Shown here: positions 25,556 through 34,775 of the stretch, one piece after another
Layout of the letters: every line of letters begins with the position of its first letter
Position numbering within the stretch: the stretch's first letter is position 1
Source of the DNA: Candidatus Nomurabacteria bacterium RIFCSPLOWO2_01_FULL_39_17
GTDB lineage: Bacteria; Patescibacteriota; Minisyncoccia; Phycocordibacterales; UBA9973
Reading direction: 5' to 3'
Length of the DNA stretch: 48,645 nucleotides
Assembly: GCA_001785805.1 (NCBI GenBank)
Contig: MFUU01000010.1
Location: 1,936-50,580, forward strand
Notes under the pieces: generated by a model
Databases searched by the model: none
Told to the model about the DNA's origin: nothing
What the model saw: the letters and a program-made list of their open reading frames with translations, nothing else
Made by a program: the position numbers and the translations under genes

Positions 25556-27478
25556 ATGCTCGAAGACAGAGAGAAATTAAATAGGATAGAAGACATGAAA
25601 AGCCGACTCTTCGGTAGAAGCTATAAGACAGAAATAGAACATCGTAATATCATTCGGCATACGGAGCCGAAAAGTGTTCCGGATTCTTGGCGGAAAGACG
25701 AAGAACAGAGTTTCATAAAAGAATTTTCCACTAGAACTTCGCTTTTTAAAAAGTTTTTTATTTTTTCTGTGGTTTTTTTTATTTTAGCTCTGGCTTACGC
25801 CTCTTATAACTTCTTCGCCGGTGGCAATACTGTATCTACTGACAATATAGAAATATCTGTGCTCGGGAATACTTTTACCGCAGGCGGAGAGGAATTACCT
25901 CTTCAGATTGATATAGCGAACAAGAACAATACTCCCCTAGATCTGGTTGATTTAGTGGTGGAATATCCGAAAAGTTCCGCCACCGGCCTTTCGGAGAATA
26001 CTGAACGCCTTCGCCAATCTCTGGGCACAATACCGGCTGGCGCGGTTCGCAGTGAAAACGTTAAAGTAACGCTTTTCGGTAAACAAGGAAGTATGCGCCC
26101 CATAAAAATTTCTTTAGAGTATAGGGTAGAAGGTTCGAATGCCATCTTCGTAAAAGACAAACTTTTTAATATTAATATTAATTCAACTCCCGTAAACCTT
26201 TCTATTGATGCTCCCGCCGAGATAAGCCCCAACCAAGACGTAGTTCTCGAAGTAAAGGCCACACTCAATGCAAATAAAGTGCTACCTTCAATGCTACTAC
26301 GGCTTGACTATCCGGCAGGCTTTCAATTTGCACTAGCCAAGCCGGCACCCTCGTTCGGCAACAATGTCTGGAACCTAGGCGATCTCGCCCCCAGCGTGGA
26401 ACACAGTATTTCAATAACTGGGAAGATGATCGATGTTTTCGACGGAGAAGAGAAGACATTTCGCGCTTGGACCGGCACGCAATCTCCGTCGGATAAATCT
26501 GCGATTGAGGTTATTTTCAATTCCATAGACCATACTCTGGCCATCAAAAAAGCATTTATCGAAGCCAAACTTTTTATCAACGGAGTTTACCAGAGGGAAT
26601 ACGCCACTAATACGATTACCCCTATTCAAGGAGAAATCAGATGGACTAATAATTTAGATACAAAGATCAATGATCTGGAAATTAAAGCGAAAATTTCTGG
26701 CAATGCCGTAGATCGAAGAACGATCAATTCACGAGAGGGTTTTTATGATTCGTTGGCTGATTCTGTTATTTGGGACAAAAATTATATAAATGATTTTGCT
26801 TCGGTAAATCCGGGGGACTCGGGTTCAGTTCGGTTTTCCATTTCTTCGCTTTCGTTATTCTCTGCCATCGGCGGGATGCTTTCTGAACCAACCATGAACA
26901 TAGAAATTTCTATTGCCGGCAAGCAAGCGATCGAAGGCAATATACTTAAAACGCTCTCCAATGGAGAAACAAAAATTGTACGTATTATTTCTGATGTTGG
27001 ATTTGCCAATAAGATTCTTTACTATTCTGGAGCGTTTCAAAACACCGGAACTATTCCTCCGAAAGCAGAAAAAGAAACCACCTACACGGTAGTCTGGACT
27101 CTCTCCAACACCGCGAACAGTATTTCAAACACAAAAATAAAATCTACTCTTCCGCCCTGGGTGCGTTTTGTGGGTGTAATTTCTCCAGCCAGTGAAAATC
27201 TGGACTATAATGCGTCTACCAAGGAAATAGTCTGGAACGTGGGTGCAATACCGAGAGGAGCCGGCATCACCACCAAAGAAAAAGAAGTTGCTTTCCAAGT
27301 GGCATTTATTCCTTCGCTCTCCCAAATCGGTAATGCGCCAACTCTCATCAATGACGCTATTTTGACTGGGCATGATGATTTTGCCAATGTGAATGTTAGA
27401 ATAAACAAATCATCGCTTAATACTAATCTTACCAACGACCCACTTTTCCCTTCCGGGGGTGATAGAGTGACAGAATAA
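25556..27478 (+). CDS. Membrane-anchored surface protein with beta-sandwich repeats, function unknown
   Basis: 640 residues. A charged cytoplasmic N-terminus (1-62) is followed by one membrane helix, FFIFSVVFFILALAYASYNF (about 65-84), and a long extracellular part. The latter contains successive beta-sandwich units resembling COG1361/DUF11 modules: LPLQIDIANKNNTPLDLVDL (about 118-137), VDAP-like SIDAPAEISPNQDVVLEVKA, and TYTVVWTLSNTANSISNTKI near residue 510. No signal peptidase site or enzymatic motif is seen. It stands alone between recO and the glycyl-tRNA synthetase gene with its own promoter. An envelope or surface structural role is inferred. Confidence 0.75.
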   Translation: MLEDREKLNRIEDMKSRLFGRSYKTEIEHRNIIRHTEPKSVPDSWRKDEEQSFIKEFSTRTSLFKKFFIFSVVFFILALAYASYNFFAGGNTVSTDNIEISVLGNTFTAGGEELPLQIDIANKNNTPLDLVDLVVEYPKSSATGLSENTERLRQSLGTIPAGAVRSENVKVTLFGKQGSMRPIKISLEYRVEGSNAIFVKDKLFNININSTPVNLSIDAPAEISPNQDVVLEVKATLNANKVLPSMLLRLDYPAGFQFALAKPAPSFGNNVWNLGDLAPSVEHSISITGKMIDVFDGEEKTFRAWTGTQSPSDKSAIEVIFNSIDHTLAIKKAFIEAKLFINGVYQREYATNTITPIQGEIRWTNNLDTKINDLEIKAKISGNAVDRRTINSREGFYDSLADSVIWDKNYINDFASVNPGDSGSVRFSISSLSLFSAIGGMLSEPTMNIEISIAGKQAIEGNILKTLSNGETKIVRIISDVGFANKILYYSGAFQNTGTIPPKAEKETTYTVVWTLSNTANSISNTKIKSTLPPWVRFVGVISPASENLDYNASTKEIVWNVGAIPRGAGITTKEKEVAFQVAFIPSLSQIGNAPTLINDAILTGHDDFANVNVRINKSSLNTNLTNDPLFPSGGDRVTE

Positions 27479-27491
27479 GTCATAAAGTAAA

Positions 27492-28745
27492 ATGATAAAT
27501 TCAAAAGATACAAACGAGAATGATTTGATGGACAAGATAGTTTCCCTGTGTAAAAGGCGAGGTTTTGTTTTTCAAGGTTCGGAAATTTATGGCGGACTGG
27601 CTGGCACTTATGACTGGGGGCACTATGGTGTAGCTTTAAAAAATAATATTAAGCAGAATTGGTGGAAAAAATTTGTAGATGGCAGACGCGACATATATGG
27701 AATTGATGCGGCAATACTGATGAATCGCAAGGTTTGGGAGACCTCGGGGCATGTGGCCGGGTTTGTAGACCCGATGGAAGATGGTAAGCAATTCAATGTG
27801 ATGTTTAAAACGCAAATTGGTGCCGGCGATGAAGCAGTTGTTTCATATTTACGCCCCGAGACGGCGCAAGGAATGTTCGTCAACTTTAAAAATATAGTGG
27901 ACGCTTTTCATCCGAAACTTCCTTTTGGCACGGCACAAATCGGCAAGGCATTTCGCAATGAAATTGCCCCGCGGGATTTTATTTTCCGCCAGAGAGAGTT
28001 TGAGCAAATGGAGATAGAATATTTTATTCGTGCGAACGATTGGGAAAAATATTTTGAATATTGGAAAAGTGAAATGCTGGAATGGATGGAAGAAGTGGGA
28101 CTTGATATGGCAAAGGTGCGCGAGCTTGAGATCCCTAAAGAAAACCGGGCGCATTATTCCAGCCGAACGATTGATTTCGAATTTGATTATCCGTTTGGCC
28201 GGAAAGAACTTTTCGGCTTGGCGTATCGTACTGACTTTGATTTGAAGAATCACAAGCTTGAATATGTGGACGAAGTCCCGACATCCGAGGGAACCGGGAT
28301 CCCGATCGAAAGTAAAGTAATAATTCCACATGTTATTGAACCGACTTTCGGCGTTGACCGAGCCATACTCGCGCTTCTTTTGTCCGCTTACACTGAAGAT
28401 AAGCAGGGCGGGGAAATTCGATCATATTTGAAATTCAAGCCCAACATCGCACCGGTAATTTGTGCCGTTTCACCGCTTCTTAAAAACAAAAAAGAATTAG
28501 TGGAATATGCTAACATAAAAGTCTATGCTCCGCTCAAAGAAGAGTTTGGCCGTGTGGCTTGGGACGACAATGGCAATATTGGCAAACGCTATCGCCGACA
28601 AGACGAAATCGGCACGCCTTTTTGTATCGTAATTGATTTTGATACCCTTACTGATAATACTGTAACTGTCCGCGACCGAGATACAGGAGAACAAGAGAGA
28701 GTGAAAGTTTCTGATCTGCAGAATTACATAAAAGAGAAAATTTAA
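27492..28745 (+). CDS. glyQS: Glycyl-tRNA synthetase, homodimeric (alpha2) class II type
   Basis: 417 residues, short for the alpha2 family. Class II motifs visible: N-terminal VSLCKRRGFVFQGSEIYGG and GTYDWGHYGVALKNNIKQNW; LRPETAQGMFVNFKN; motif 2 region with GKAFRNEIAPRDFIFRQREF; and the motif 3 region HVIEPTFGVDRAILALL. The C-terminal anticodon-binding domain begins near 320 (IAPVICAVSPL). It is preceded by a short CATAAAGTAAA spacer. The next gene begins directly after its stop codon. Confidence 0.95.
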   Translation: MINSKDTNENDLMDKIVSLCKRRGFVFQGSEIYGGLAGTYDWGHYGVALKNNIKQNWWKKFVDGRRDIYGIDAAILMNRKVWETSGHVAGFVDPMEDGKQFNVMFKTQIGAGDEAVVSYLRPETAQGMFVNFKNIVDAFHPKLPFGTAQIGKAFRNEIAPRDFIFRQREFEQMEIEYFIRANDWEKYFEYWKSEMLEWMEEVGLDMAKVRELEIPKENRAHYSSRTIDFEFDYPFGRKELFGLAYRTDFDLKNHKLEYVDEVPTSEGTGIPIESKVIIPHVIEPTFGVDRAILALLLSAYTEDKQGGEIRSYLKFKPNIAPVICAVSPLLKNKKELVEYANIKVYAPLKEEFGRVAWDDNGNIGKRYRRQDEIGTPFCIVIDFDTLTDNTVTVRDRDTGEQERVKVSDLQNYIKEKI

Positions 28746-30014
28746 ATGAAATTCTCCAAGAAAGTTTTAAAGAATGGCTTACGGGTGATTACAGTGCCGA
28801 TGAAAGATAATCCGACGGCGACAGTGCTGATACTCGTTGAAGCTGGTTCTAAATACGAGTCGAAAAAGGTGAATGGAATTTCACACTTTTTAGAGCATAT
28901 GTGCTTCAAGGGCACGGCTAAAAGGCCCAAAGCCATTGATATTTCAAAAGAATTGGACGCACTTGGTAGTCAATATAACGCTTTTACCGCGCAGGAATAT
29001 ACGGGCTACTATGCGAAATCCGATGCGAAACATTTTAAGCAGATTTTCAATATTGTTTCTGATATCTATCTTAATTCCACTTTTCCGGATATGGAAATGC
29101 AAAAAGAAAAAGGAGTGATTATTGAAGAAATAAACATGTATGAAGATATGCCTCAACGACATGTGCAAGATTTGATGATGAAATTGCTTTATGGTAATCA
29201 GCCGGCAGGCTGGAGTATAGCCGGCGAAAAGAAAAATATTCTCAATATGAAACGCAACGAGCTTGTTAAATACAAAAATCAGCACTATCTGCCGGAAGCC
29301 ACAGTACTTGTAATTTCAGGGCAAGTGGCGGAAAAGGAAGTAATAAAAGAAGTGAATAAAATTTTTGATAAAATTCCAAGGGGCGAAAAGGTGCAGAAGA
29401 TTACGACGAAAGACATGCAAACGAGACCCAAAATTCTGGTTAAGTTTAAAAAGACAGACCAGACGCATTTTGTTCTCGGTGTTCGCACGTATGATTTATT
29501 CAGTAAAAAGAACCCCGTACTGTCAGTCCTGGCTGGCGTGCTCGGCGGCGGAATGAGTTCCAGACTTTTTCAAAAGTTTCGCGAAGAAATGGGGGTGGGA
29601 TACTATGTTCGTGCTTATAATGACGCTTATACCGACCACGGATTTTTCCAGATTTCTGCCGGTGTGGACAATAAAAGAATTGATGAAGTGATACAAGCCG
29701 TCTTAGAAGAATGTAGAAAATTAAAAGTTGTAAAAGTGAGTGAAGAAGAATTAAATAAAGCAAAAGAGTGTTTAATAGGCAATATGAAACTTTCTCTAGA
29801 GTCTACTGACGACATTGCGAATTTTTTCGGCGGGCAGGAACTCTTAAAACGCGAACTCTATAATGTAGAATATAAGGCACAGGAAATACGCAGAGTTACC
29901 GCAAGTCAAGTTCAAGATCTGGCGAATAATATTTTTAAGAATGAAGGGCTTAATTTAGCCCTGATAGGTCCTTTTAAAGAAAACTCAAAATTTCTGCAAA
30001 TACTAAAATTCTAA
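28746..30014 (+). CDS. M16 family (insulinase/processing peptidase-like) zinc peptidase
   Basis: 422 residues. The inverted zinc motif is HFLEHMCFKGT (HxxEH) near residue 47, with the distal ligand Glu in KGVIIEEINMYEDMP. The C-terminal half carries the second M16 domain, with GGGMSSRLFQKFREEMGVGYYV, the usual R/Y pair that stabilises substrate. One protein therefore carries both halves, as in bacterial M16B enzymes. It probably degrades or processes peptides; the location is unclear because no signal peptide is seen. The ATG is immediately after the glyQS stop. Confidence 0.92.
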   Translation: MKFSKKVLKNGLRVITVPMKDNPTATVLILVEAGSKYESKKVNGISHFLEHMCFKGTAKRPKAIDISKELDALGSQYNAFTAQEYTGYYAKSDAKHFKQIFNIVSDIYLNSTFPDMEMQKEKGVIIEEINMYEDMPQRHVQDLMMKLLYGNQPAGWSIAGEKKNILNMKRNELVKYKNQHYLPEATVLVISGQVAEKEVIKEVNKIFDKIPRGEKVQKITTKDMQTRPKILVKFKKTDQTHFVLGVRTYDLFSKKNPVLSVLAGVLGGGMSSRLFQKFREEMGVGYYVRAYNDAYTDHGFFQISAGVDNKRIDEVIQAVLEECRKLKVVKVSEEELNKAKECLIGNMKLSLESTDDIANFFGGQELLKRELYNVEYKAQEIRRVTASQVQDLANNIFKNEGLNLALIGPFKENSKFLQILKF

Positions 30015-30047
30015 GTTTTTTTACCGTAAGTATTTTAAGTATTTTTG

Positions 30048-30056
30048 TGGTATTAT
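30048..30056 (+). promoter_or_regulatory. Extended -10 box of the AI-2E-type permease gene
   Basis: TGG followed by TATTAT at 30051-30056, 6 nt before the ATG at 30063. Confidence 0.5.
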
Positions 30057-30062
30057 ACTTTT

Positions 30063-31139
30063 ATGTTTGAAAGGATTAACACCAGTCATATTTCAATATC
30101 TACCGGCACAATAATACGGGCTGTTTTAGTCCTTCTTGGGATTTTATTGATTTGGATTTTAAGGAATTTAGTCCTTGTGCTTCTCACCGCTATTGTGATA
30201 GCTTCTTTTGTTGAGTCGGCGGTCCCATTTTTAAAAAAGATAAAGATCAACCGAATTGTCGGGATAGTCATTTTATATATTATTTGCCTTGTTGTTTTTG
30301 CCGGATTGTTTTATCTTTTTGCTCCGCTTCTTATAACTGAAATTTTTAATTTTTCTTCTTTTCTTTCTTCTTATATACCCGGTATTAGCTTCCTTGATTA
30401 TTTCCAGAGTGATGAATTCTCGGGCGCAAAGGAGATTGTTGCCAATCTGCCCCAGAATGTATCGCTCTCTACGCTTCTTTCTGTGTCAAAAGCTTTCGTA
30501 GTCAACCTCTCCGGCGGATTTTTCCAGACACTCTCGGTGGCCTTCGGGGGCATCTTTAATGTAATATTAATCGTTCTTATTTCTTTCTATCTTTCGATTC
30601 AAGAAAGGGGTATAGAAAATTTTCTACGAATAATTTTACCTATTCAATATGAAGAATATGCGATAGATTTATGGCAGCGCTCCAGTCGTAAAATTGCTCT
30701 TTGGGTGAAGGGGCAAATGCTTCTTGGACTTATCGTTACTGTTTTAATTTATCTTGTACTTTCTTTATTGGGGATGAAATATGCGCTTCTCTTAGCAATT
30801 ATCGCAGGTGTAATGGAACTTGTGCCCTACGGTATTTTAGTTGCTCTCATTCCGGCAGTTTCTTTTTCTTATATTTCCGGGGGGATTTCAAGCGCATTTA
30901 TGGTGGCTGGCGCTTACATCATTATTCATCAATTCGAAGTTTTCTTATTTGCTCCGTTAGTTATAAAAAGCGTGGTTGGTTTATCGCCGATTGTCATTAT
31001 ACTTTCCGCCTTGATAGGTTTTGAGCTGGCTGGTTTCTGGGGGGTGTTGCTGGCTATTCCCTTTGCCGTTCTATTTGTAGAATTAATGAACGATATTGAA
31101 AAGCACAAGAATTTTACCAGAACCAGCAATGAAAAATAG
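30063..31139 (+). CDS. AI-2E family transporter (UPF0118, PerM-like)
   Basis: 358 residues with about eight hydrophobic helices: two near the N-terminus, one at about 70-90, and a cluster from about 160 to 345. Family signatures: SFYLSIQERGIENFLR, SSRKIALWVKGQMLLGLIV, LLAIIAGVMELVPYGI and the C-terminal LAIPFAVLFVELM. Members include TqsA and several Na+/H+ antiporters, so export of AI-2 should not be assumed. The ATG at 30063 is preferred because it lies 6 nt after the -10. It overlaps the metG start by 11 nt. Confidence 0.88.
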   Translation: MFERINTSHISISTGTIIRAVLVLLGILLIWILRNLVLVLLTAIVIASFVESAVPFLKKIKINRIVGIVILYIICLVVFAGLFYLFAPLLITEIFNFSSFLSSYIPGISFLDYFQSDEFSGAKEIVANLPQNVSLSTLLSVSKAFVVNLSGGFFQTLSVAFGGIFNVILIVLISFYLSIQERGIENFLRIILPIQYEEYAIDLWQRSSRKIALWVKGQMLLGLIVTVLIYLVLSLLGMKYALLLAIIAGVMELVPYGILVALIPAVSFSYISGGISSAFMVAGAYIIIHQFEVFLFAPLVIKSVVGLSPIVIILSALIGFELAGFWGVLLAIPFAVLFVELMNDIEKHKNFTRTSNEK

Positions 31140-32562
31140 TTTCTTTATTACGACAACAATTCCTTATGTGAATGCCAATCCTCACATTGGTTTTGCTCTT
31201 GAACTTGTGCAATCGGATGCCATTGCTCGATATAAACGTCTTCTTGGACAGGATGTCTTTTTTAGCACGGGGACGGATGAATATGGCCAGAAAATTTTTG
31301 CAGCAAGTGTTAAAGAAGGCAAGAATATTCAAGATTATGTAGACCACTATGCGCAAAAATTTCTAGATTTAAAAAATACGCTTAATCTTTCATGTGATAA
31401 TTTTATCAGAACCACTAGTCCCGAGCATGTGCTTGCGGCGCAAGAATTCTGGCGCCTGTGTGATAAAAAAGGAGATATTTATAAAAAAATATACACAGGA
31501 CTTTACTGCATTGGCTGCGAAAAATTTATTACCGGGAAAGATATTGCAGATGATAAATGTATGCTGCACCCCAATCAAAAACTTGAAACTGTTGAAGAAG
31601 AGAATTATTTTTTCCGACTAGAAAATTACAAAAAACAACTTCTAGAATATTTAAATGGCGAGAAAGTTATTTTCCCGGAGTGGCGCCGGAAGGAAGCGAT
31701 TGATTTTGTAGAGAATGCAATGGAAGACTTTTCAATTTCCCGCAAGAAAGAACGTTTGTCCTGGGGAATACCGATCCCGGGGGACGATACACAAGTTATG
31801 TATGTTTGGTTTGGCGCTTTTGTGAATTATATTTCAACATTGGGCTGGCCGGGGAAAAAAGATAATTTTGATAAATTTTGGTTAAGTGGAGAGAAAGTTC
31901 AAACTGCCGGTAAAGATATGGTTAAATTCCAGTCGGTAATGTGGCAGGGGATGCTAATGTCTGCCGGGATGCCCACGACCGATACCATTGTCTACCATGG
32001 CTTTATTACAGGAGAGGGTGGCATAAAGATGTCTAAATCTCTGGGCAATGTGATAAATCCGAATGAAATTGTGAAAGAATACGGCACCGACGCGCTTCGA
32101 TATTTTCTTCTTCGCGAGATTTCTACCTTTGAAGATAGTCCTTTTACTATGGAGCGCTTCAAAGATGCTTACAATGCAGGACTTGCGAATGGTTTAGGGA
32201 ATTTAACTTCTAGAATTATAAAAATGGCTGAAGATAATCTATCTCAACCCGTGGATATATTTTCACTTCGCCCCGATGCAAAATTTATAAAGCATATGGA
32301 AAATTTCGACACTCAAAAATCTATTGAGCTCGTCTGGCTATGGATTGGCGAACTTGATTCAATTATTCAATCAGAAGAACCTTTCAAATTAGTAAAAACC
32401 AATCCCAAAAAAGCTAAAGAAATTATAACAAAACTAGTTCTTGGATTAGATAACATAGCTGAACATTTAAAATATTTTCTTCCAGAGACATCAGAAAAAA
32501 TACAAGAATCAATTACAGAAAACAAGAAACCCGAGAAGCCATTATTTTTACGTAAAGATTAA
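31129..32562 (+). CDS. metG: Methionyl-tRNA synthetase
   Basis: 477 residues, class Ia. HIGH motif in TTTIPYVNANPHIGFALE; GTDEYGQKI; a zinc-knuckle region with CIGCEKF and a further Cys in DKCMLHPNQ; KMSKS in IKMSKSLGNVINP. The C-terminal tRNA-binding EMAP-like domain of longer MetRS proteins is absent. The start at 31129 begins directly with the conserved NSFFITTTIPYVNANPHIG; the upstream in-frame ATG would lie deep in the permease gene. tatD follows after 1 nt. Confidence 0.95.
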   Translation: MKNSFFITTTIPYVNANPHIGFALELVQSDAIARYKRLLGQDVFFSTGTDEYGQKIFAASVKEGKNIQDYVDHYAQKFLDLKNTLNLSCDNFIRTTSPEHVLAAQEFWRLCDKKGDIYKKIYTGLYCIGCEKFITGKDIADDKCMLHPNQKLETVEEENYFFRLENYKKQLLEYLNGEKVIFPEWRRKEAIDFVENAMEDFSISRKKERLSWGIPIPGDDTQVMYVWFGAFVNYISTLGWPGKKDNFDKFWLSGEKVQTAGKDMVKFQSVMWQGMLMSAGMPTTDTIVYHGFITGEGGIKMSKSLGNVINPNEIVKEYGTDALRYFLLREISTFEDSPFTMERFKDAYNAGLANGLGNLTSRIIKMAEDNLSQPVDIFSLRPDAKFIKHMENFDTQKSIELVWLWIGELDSIIQSEEPFKLVKTNPKKAKEIITKLVLGLDNIAEHLKYFLPETSEKIQESITENKKPEKPLFLRKD

Positions 32563-32563
32563 T

Positions 32564-33403
32564 ATGCCCAAGTATATAGACATACACTCCCACGTTAATT
32601 TTAAGGCCTTTGATGCAGATAGAGATGAAGTAATAAAACGGGCGCTTGCAGAAGATACTTGGGTAATAAATGTCGGCACACAAGTAGATACTTCAAGGAA
32701 AGCTGTTGAGATGGCGCATCAATACGAGAAGGGTGTGTACGCAATCATTGGACTTCACCCTATACATACTGGTGCATCTTTTCACGATGAGAAAGAATTG
32801 GGCGAGAGTGGCAAGGAGTTTACTTCTCGCGGAGAAGTTTTTGACGAAGAAGTTTATAGGAAACTTTTAGCAGACCCGAAGACGGTAGCGATAGGAGAAT
32901 GCGGGCTAGACTATTATCATCTTGATAAAGAATCTATCGTGAAGCAGAAAGAAGCTTTTTTCGCGCAGATAGAATTGGCGAATGAATTGGGTAAGCCGCT
33001 GATGCTACATATTCGCAATAATCCGAAAGAAAAGAAAAACAATGCGTATCTTGATTCATTAAAACTCTTAAAAAAACATTCTAAGGTTAAGGGAGATGTT
33101 CATTTTTTTGCCGGAACTTTGGAAGAAGCTAGAATGTTCGTAGACTTTGGTTTTACCCTTTCTTTTACAGGAGTTATAACTTTTACGAATGATTATGATG
33201 AAATTATAAGGAATACACCGCTTAATATGATTATGTCCGAAACGGACGCCCCATATGTCTCTCCGGCGCCGTATCGGGGCAAGCGCAATGAGCCCTCGTA
33301 TGTAAGGGAAGTGGTTAAAAAAATAGCCCAAGTGAAGGATTTGTCGGAGAACGAAGTCGCAGAAACAATAATTGCAAATGCCAAACGAGTGTTCGGGATT
33401 TAG
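32564..33403 (+). CDS. tatD: TatD family metal-dependent deoxyribonuclease
   Basis: 279 residues, TIM-barrel hydrolase. Metal ligands: IDIHSHVNFKAFD (HxH), GLHPIHTG, Glu in VAIGECGLDYY, His in LMLHIRNN, His in GDVHFFAG and Asp in MSETDAPYVSPAP. The insertion between IHTGA and VAIGEC (about residues 67-105) is longer than in E. coli TatD. metG-tatD is a common bacterial gene order. Likely 3'-5' exonuclease or DNA repair function. Confidence 0.93.
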   Translation: MPKYIDIHSHVNFKAFDADRDEVIKRALAEDTWVINVGTQVDTSRKAVEMAHQYEKGVYAIIGLHPIHTGASFHDEKELGESGKEFTSRGEVFDEEVYRKLLADPKTVAIGECGLDYYHLDKESIVKQKEAFFAQIELANELGKPLMLHIRNNPKEKKNNAYLDSLKLLKKHSKVKGDVHFFAGTLEEARMFVDFGFTLSFTGVITFTNDYDEIIRNTPLNMIMSETDAPYVSPAPYRGKRNEPSYVREVVKKIAQVKDLSENEVAETIIANAKRVFGI

Positions 33404-33425
33404 GGTTGCGTTTTTAAGGGGTTTT

Positions 33426-33434
33426 TGCTAGTAT
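33426..33434 (+). promoter_or_regulatory. Extended -10 box of rpsF, deciding its start
   Basis: TGC followed by TAGTAT at 33429-33434, 7 nt before the ATG at 33442. The in-frame ATG at 33433 overlaps the box and is rejected. The efp promoter on the other strand has the same nine bases and spacing. Confidence 0.6.
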
Positions 33435-33441
33435 GAAATCC

Positions 33442-33936
33442 ATGTCAGATAAAGATTTAGACTTAGAAGACAACGCAGATTCTCGAATTTACGAGGTTGG
33501 GTATCTTTTAGTGCCCACGATAGAAGAGGGTGGAATTCCGGCTGTCTATGGTAATTTAAAAGAACTTGTTCTAAGCTTAAGCGGACAAGTTATTTCAGAT
33601 GAAATTCCAAGAATGCGAGAGCTTGCTTATACTCTAGGTAAAGACGTGCAAAATGTACGCAATAAATTTGATACTGCCTACTTTGGCTGGACTAAATTTG
33701 AAATGGAACCGGAAAAAGTTCTAGAACTAAAAAAGAAATTAGATCTTGACTCAAACTTTTTGAGATTTTTAATAATAAAGACAATAAAAGAAAATACTGT
33801 CGCCGCTAGAAGATTTATTCGTCGGGATACAATTCATCGCAAAACTCCAGGCGTGGGTGGAACGGATATCGGAGTTCCAGTAGAAATAAATAAAGAAGAG
33901 ATTGATAAAGAAATAGAAGCTATGGTGGCGATATAA
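33442..33936 (+). CDS. rpsF: Ribosomal protein bS6
   Basis: 164 residues, longer than E. coli S6 because of an N-terminal acidic lead (about 14 residues) and a C-terminal tail. Core features: RIYEVGYLLVPTI, the LSGQVISDEIPRMRELAYTL strand pair and FEMEPEKVLELKKKLDLD, followed by FLRFLIIKT. First gene of the conserved rpsF-ssb-rpsR cluster; bS6 and bS18 bind each other on the 30S platform. Confidence 0.92.
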   Translation: MSDKDLDLEDNADSRIYEVGYLLVPTIEEGGIPAVYGNLKELVLSLSGQVISDEIPRMRELAYTLGKDVQNVRNKFDTAYFGWTKFEMEPEKVLELKKKLDLDSNFLRFLIIKTIKENTVAARRFIRRDTIHRKTPGVGGTDIGVPVEINKEEIDKEIEAMVAI

Positions 33937-33965
33937 TTATTAGTAAAAAGTTGTAAAGTAAAACA
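33937..33965 (+). repeat. AAAGTT-type spacer before ssb
   Basis: Contains AAAAAGTTGTAAAGTAAAA, sharing AAAGTTGTAAAGT with the spacer before argS. No Shine-Dalgarno sequence is visible. Confidence 0.45.
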
Positions 33966-34415
33966 ATGTATTTAAACAAAGCAATTGTAATAGGAAATCT
34001 TACCCGCGACCCGGAGCTTCGTTCGCTTCCATCCGGTGTAAAAGTTTGTTCATTTTCTCTTGCCACGAATCGTGTCTGGAAAGATAAGAACGGCGCGCGT
34101 CAAGAATCCGCAGATTATCATAATATTGTGGTTTTCGGGCGTCAGGCAGAAACAGTAGCGCAATATATGAAAAAAGGCAGTTCGATGCTGATAGAAGGTA
34201 GAATGCAGACCAGAAGTTGGGAAGATAAAACCAGCGGAGAGAAGAAGTATCGCACGGAGATAGTTGCCGATCGCACGCAGTTCGGCCCCAAGGGAGGTGC
34301 CAGTAGCGGGGGACAAACCACAAATGGCAAAGCTCAACCAGCCACCGGATCCGAAGATGTTGACACGATAGAATACCCAGAGGAAGATATTAACCCGGAA
34401 GACATACCGTTCTAG
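33966..34415 (+). CDS. ssb: Single-stranded DNA-binding protein
   Basis: 149 residues. The OB-fold begins YLNKAIVIGNLTRDPELRSL and includes KVCSFSLATNRVWKD, ADYHNIVVFGRQAETVAQYM and KGSSMLIEGRMQTRSWEDK. A flexible Gly/Ser/Gln-rich linker leads to the acidic tip INPEDIPF, which recruits partner proteins. Location between rpsF and rpsR is conserved. It would protect replication intermediates and imported ssDNA, alongside RecA, RecO and RecJ. Confidence 0.97.
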   Translation: MYLNKAIVIGNLTRDPELRSLPSGVKVCSFSLATNRVWKDKNGARQESADYHNIVVFGRQAETVAQYMKKGSSMLIEGRMQTRSWEDKTSGEKKYRTEIVADRTQFGPKGGASSGGQTTNGKAQPATGSEDVDTIEYPEEDINPEDIPF

Positions 34416-34464
34416 TTATAAAGTAGAAAGTTCGTAAAGTTATAAAGAAAATACAAAATAACAA
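34416..34464 (+). repeat. AAAGTT-type spacer before rpsR
   Basis: Contains TTATAAAGTAGAAAGTTCG and GTAAAGTTATAAAG, the longest of the four related spacers. It directly precedes the rpsR ATG. Confidence 0.45.
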
Positions 34465-34665
34465 ATGAAACAAGATTACTTTTCGACCAACAATATAAAA
34501 TATATAGACTATAAAGATATTGAAATTTTAAAGAAGTTTCTGAATCCAAACGGTAAAATCATAAGCCACAAGCGTACTGGTGTGACGTCCAGAAACCAGC
34601 GCAAACTCGCTACAGCTATCAAAAACGCTCGTTTTTTGGGCCTTTTGCCCTTTGTCGCTAAATAG
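34465..34665 (+). CDS. rpsR: Ribosomal protein bS18
   Basis: 66 residues. IKYIDYKDIEILKKFLNPNG, then the signature RTGVTSRNQRKLATAIKNAR and FLGLLPFVAK at the C-terminus. Third gene of rpsF-ssb-rpsR. The fourth gene often found here, rplI (bL9), is absent; a palindromic element and the convergent efp gene follow instead, in keeping with reports that some CPR groups lack bL9. Confidence 0.95.
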   Translation: MKQDYFSTNNIKYIDYKDIEILKKFLNPNGKIISHKRTGVTSRNQRKLATAIKNARFLGLLPFVAK

Positions 34666-34673
34666 AAATTCAT

Positions 34674-34770
34674 AAAAAATCTCTAAAAAAGAGCACGAAT
34701 ATTTTTCTGCTGAAAAATTTCTCAAGACTCGCGCCGTCGCGCTCCATAGTCTCTTTTTGTGAGATTTTTT
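34674..34770 (+). repeat. Palindromic element family 2, copy h, between convergent genes
   Basis: Arms 34674-34693 and 34751-34770 pair at 18 of 20 positions around a 57-nt core. The core shares TATTTTTCTGCT, AAAAATT and CCGTCG with the 14154 copy. Inner hairpins are GAATATTTTT with AAAAATTTC, and GCGC-CGTC-GCGC. It lies between rpsR and efp, a likely two-way terminator. Confidence 0.78.
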
Positions 34771-34775
34771 ATTTC

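Noticed and set aside
26127..26140. GGTTCGAATG resembling a tRNA T-loop
   Set aside because: It lies within the 25556 coding sequence and no cloverleaf can be formed; no tRNA was found in the window.
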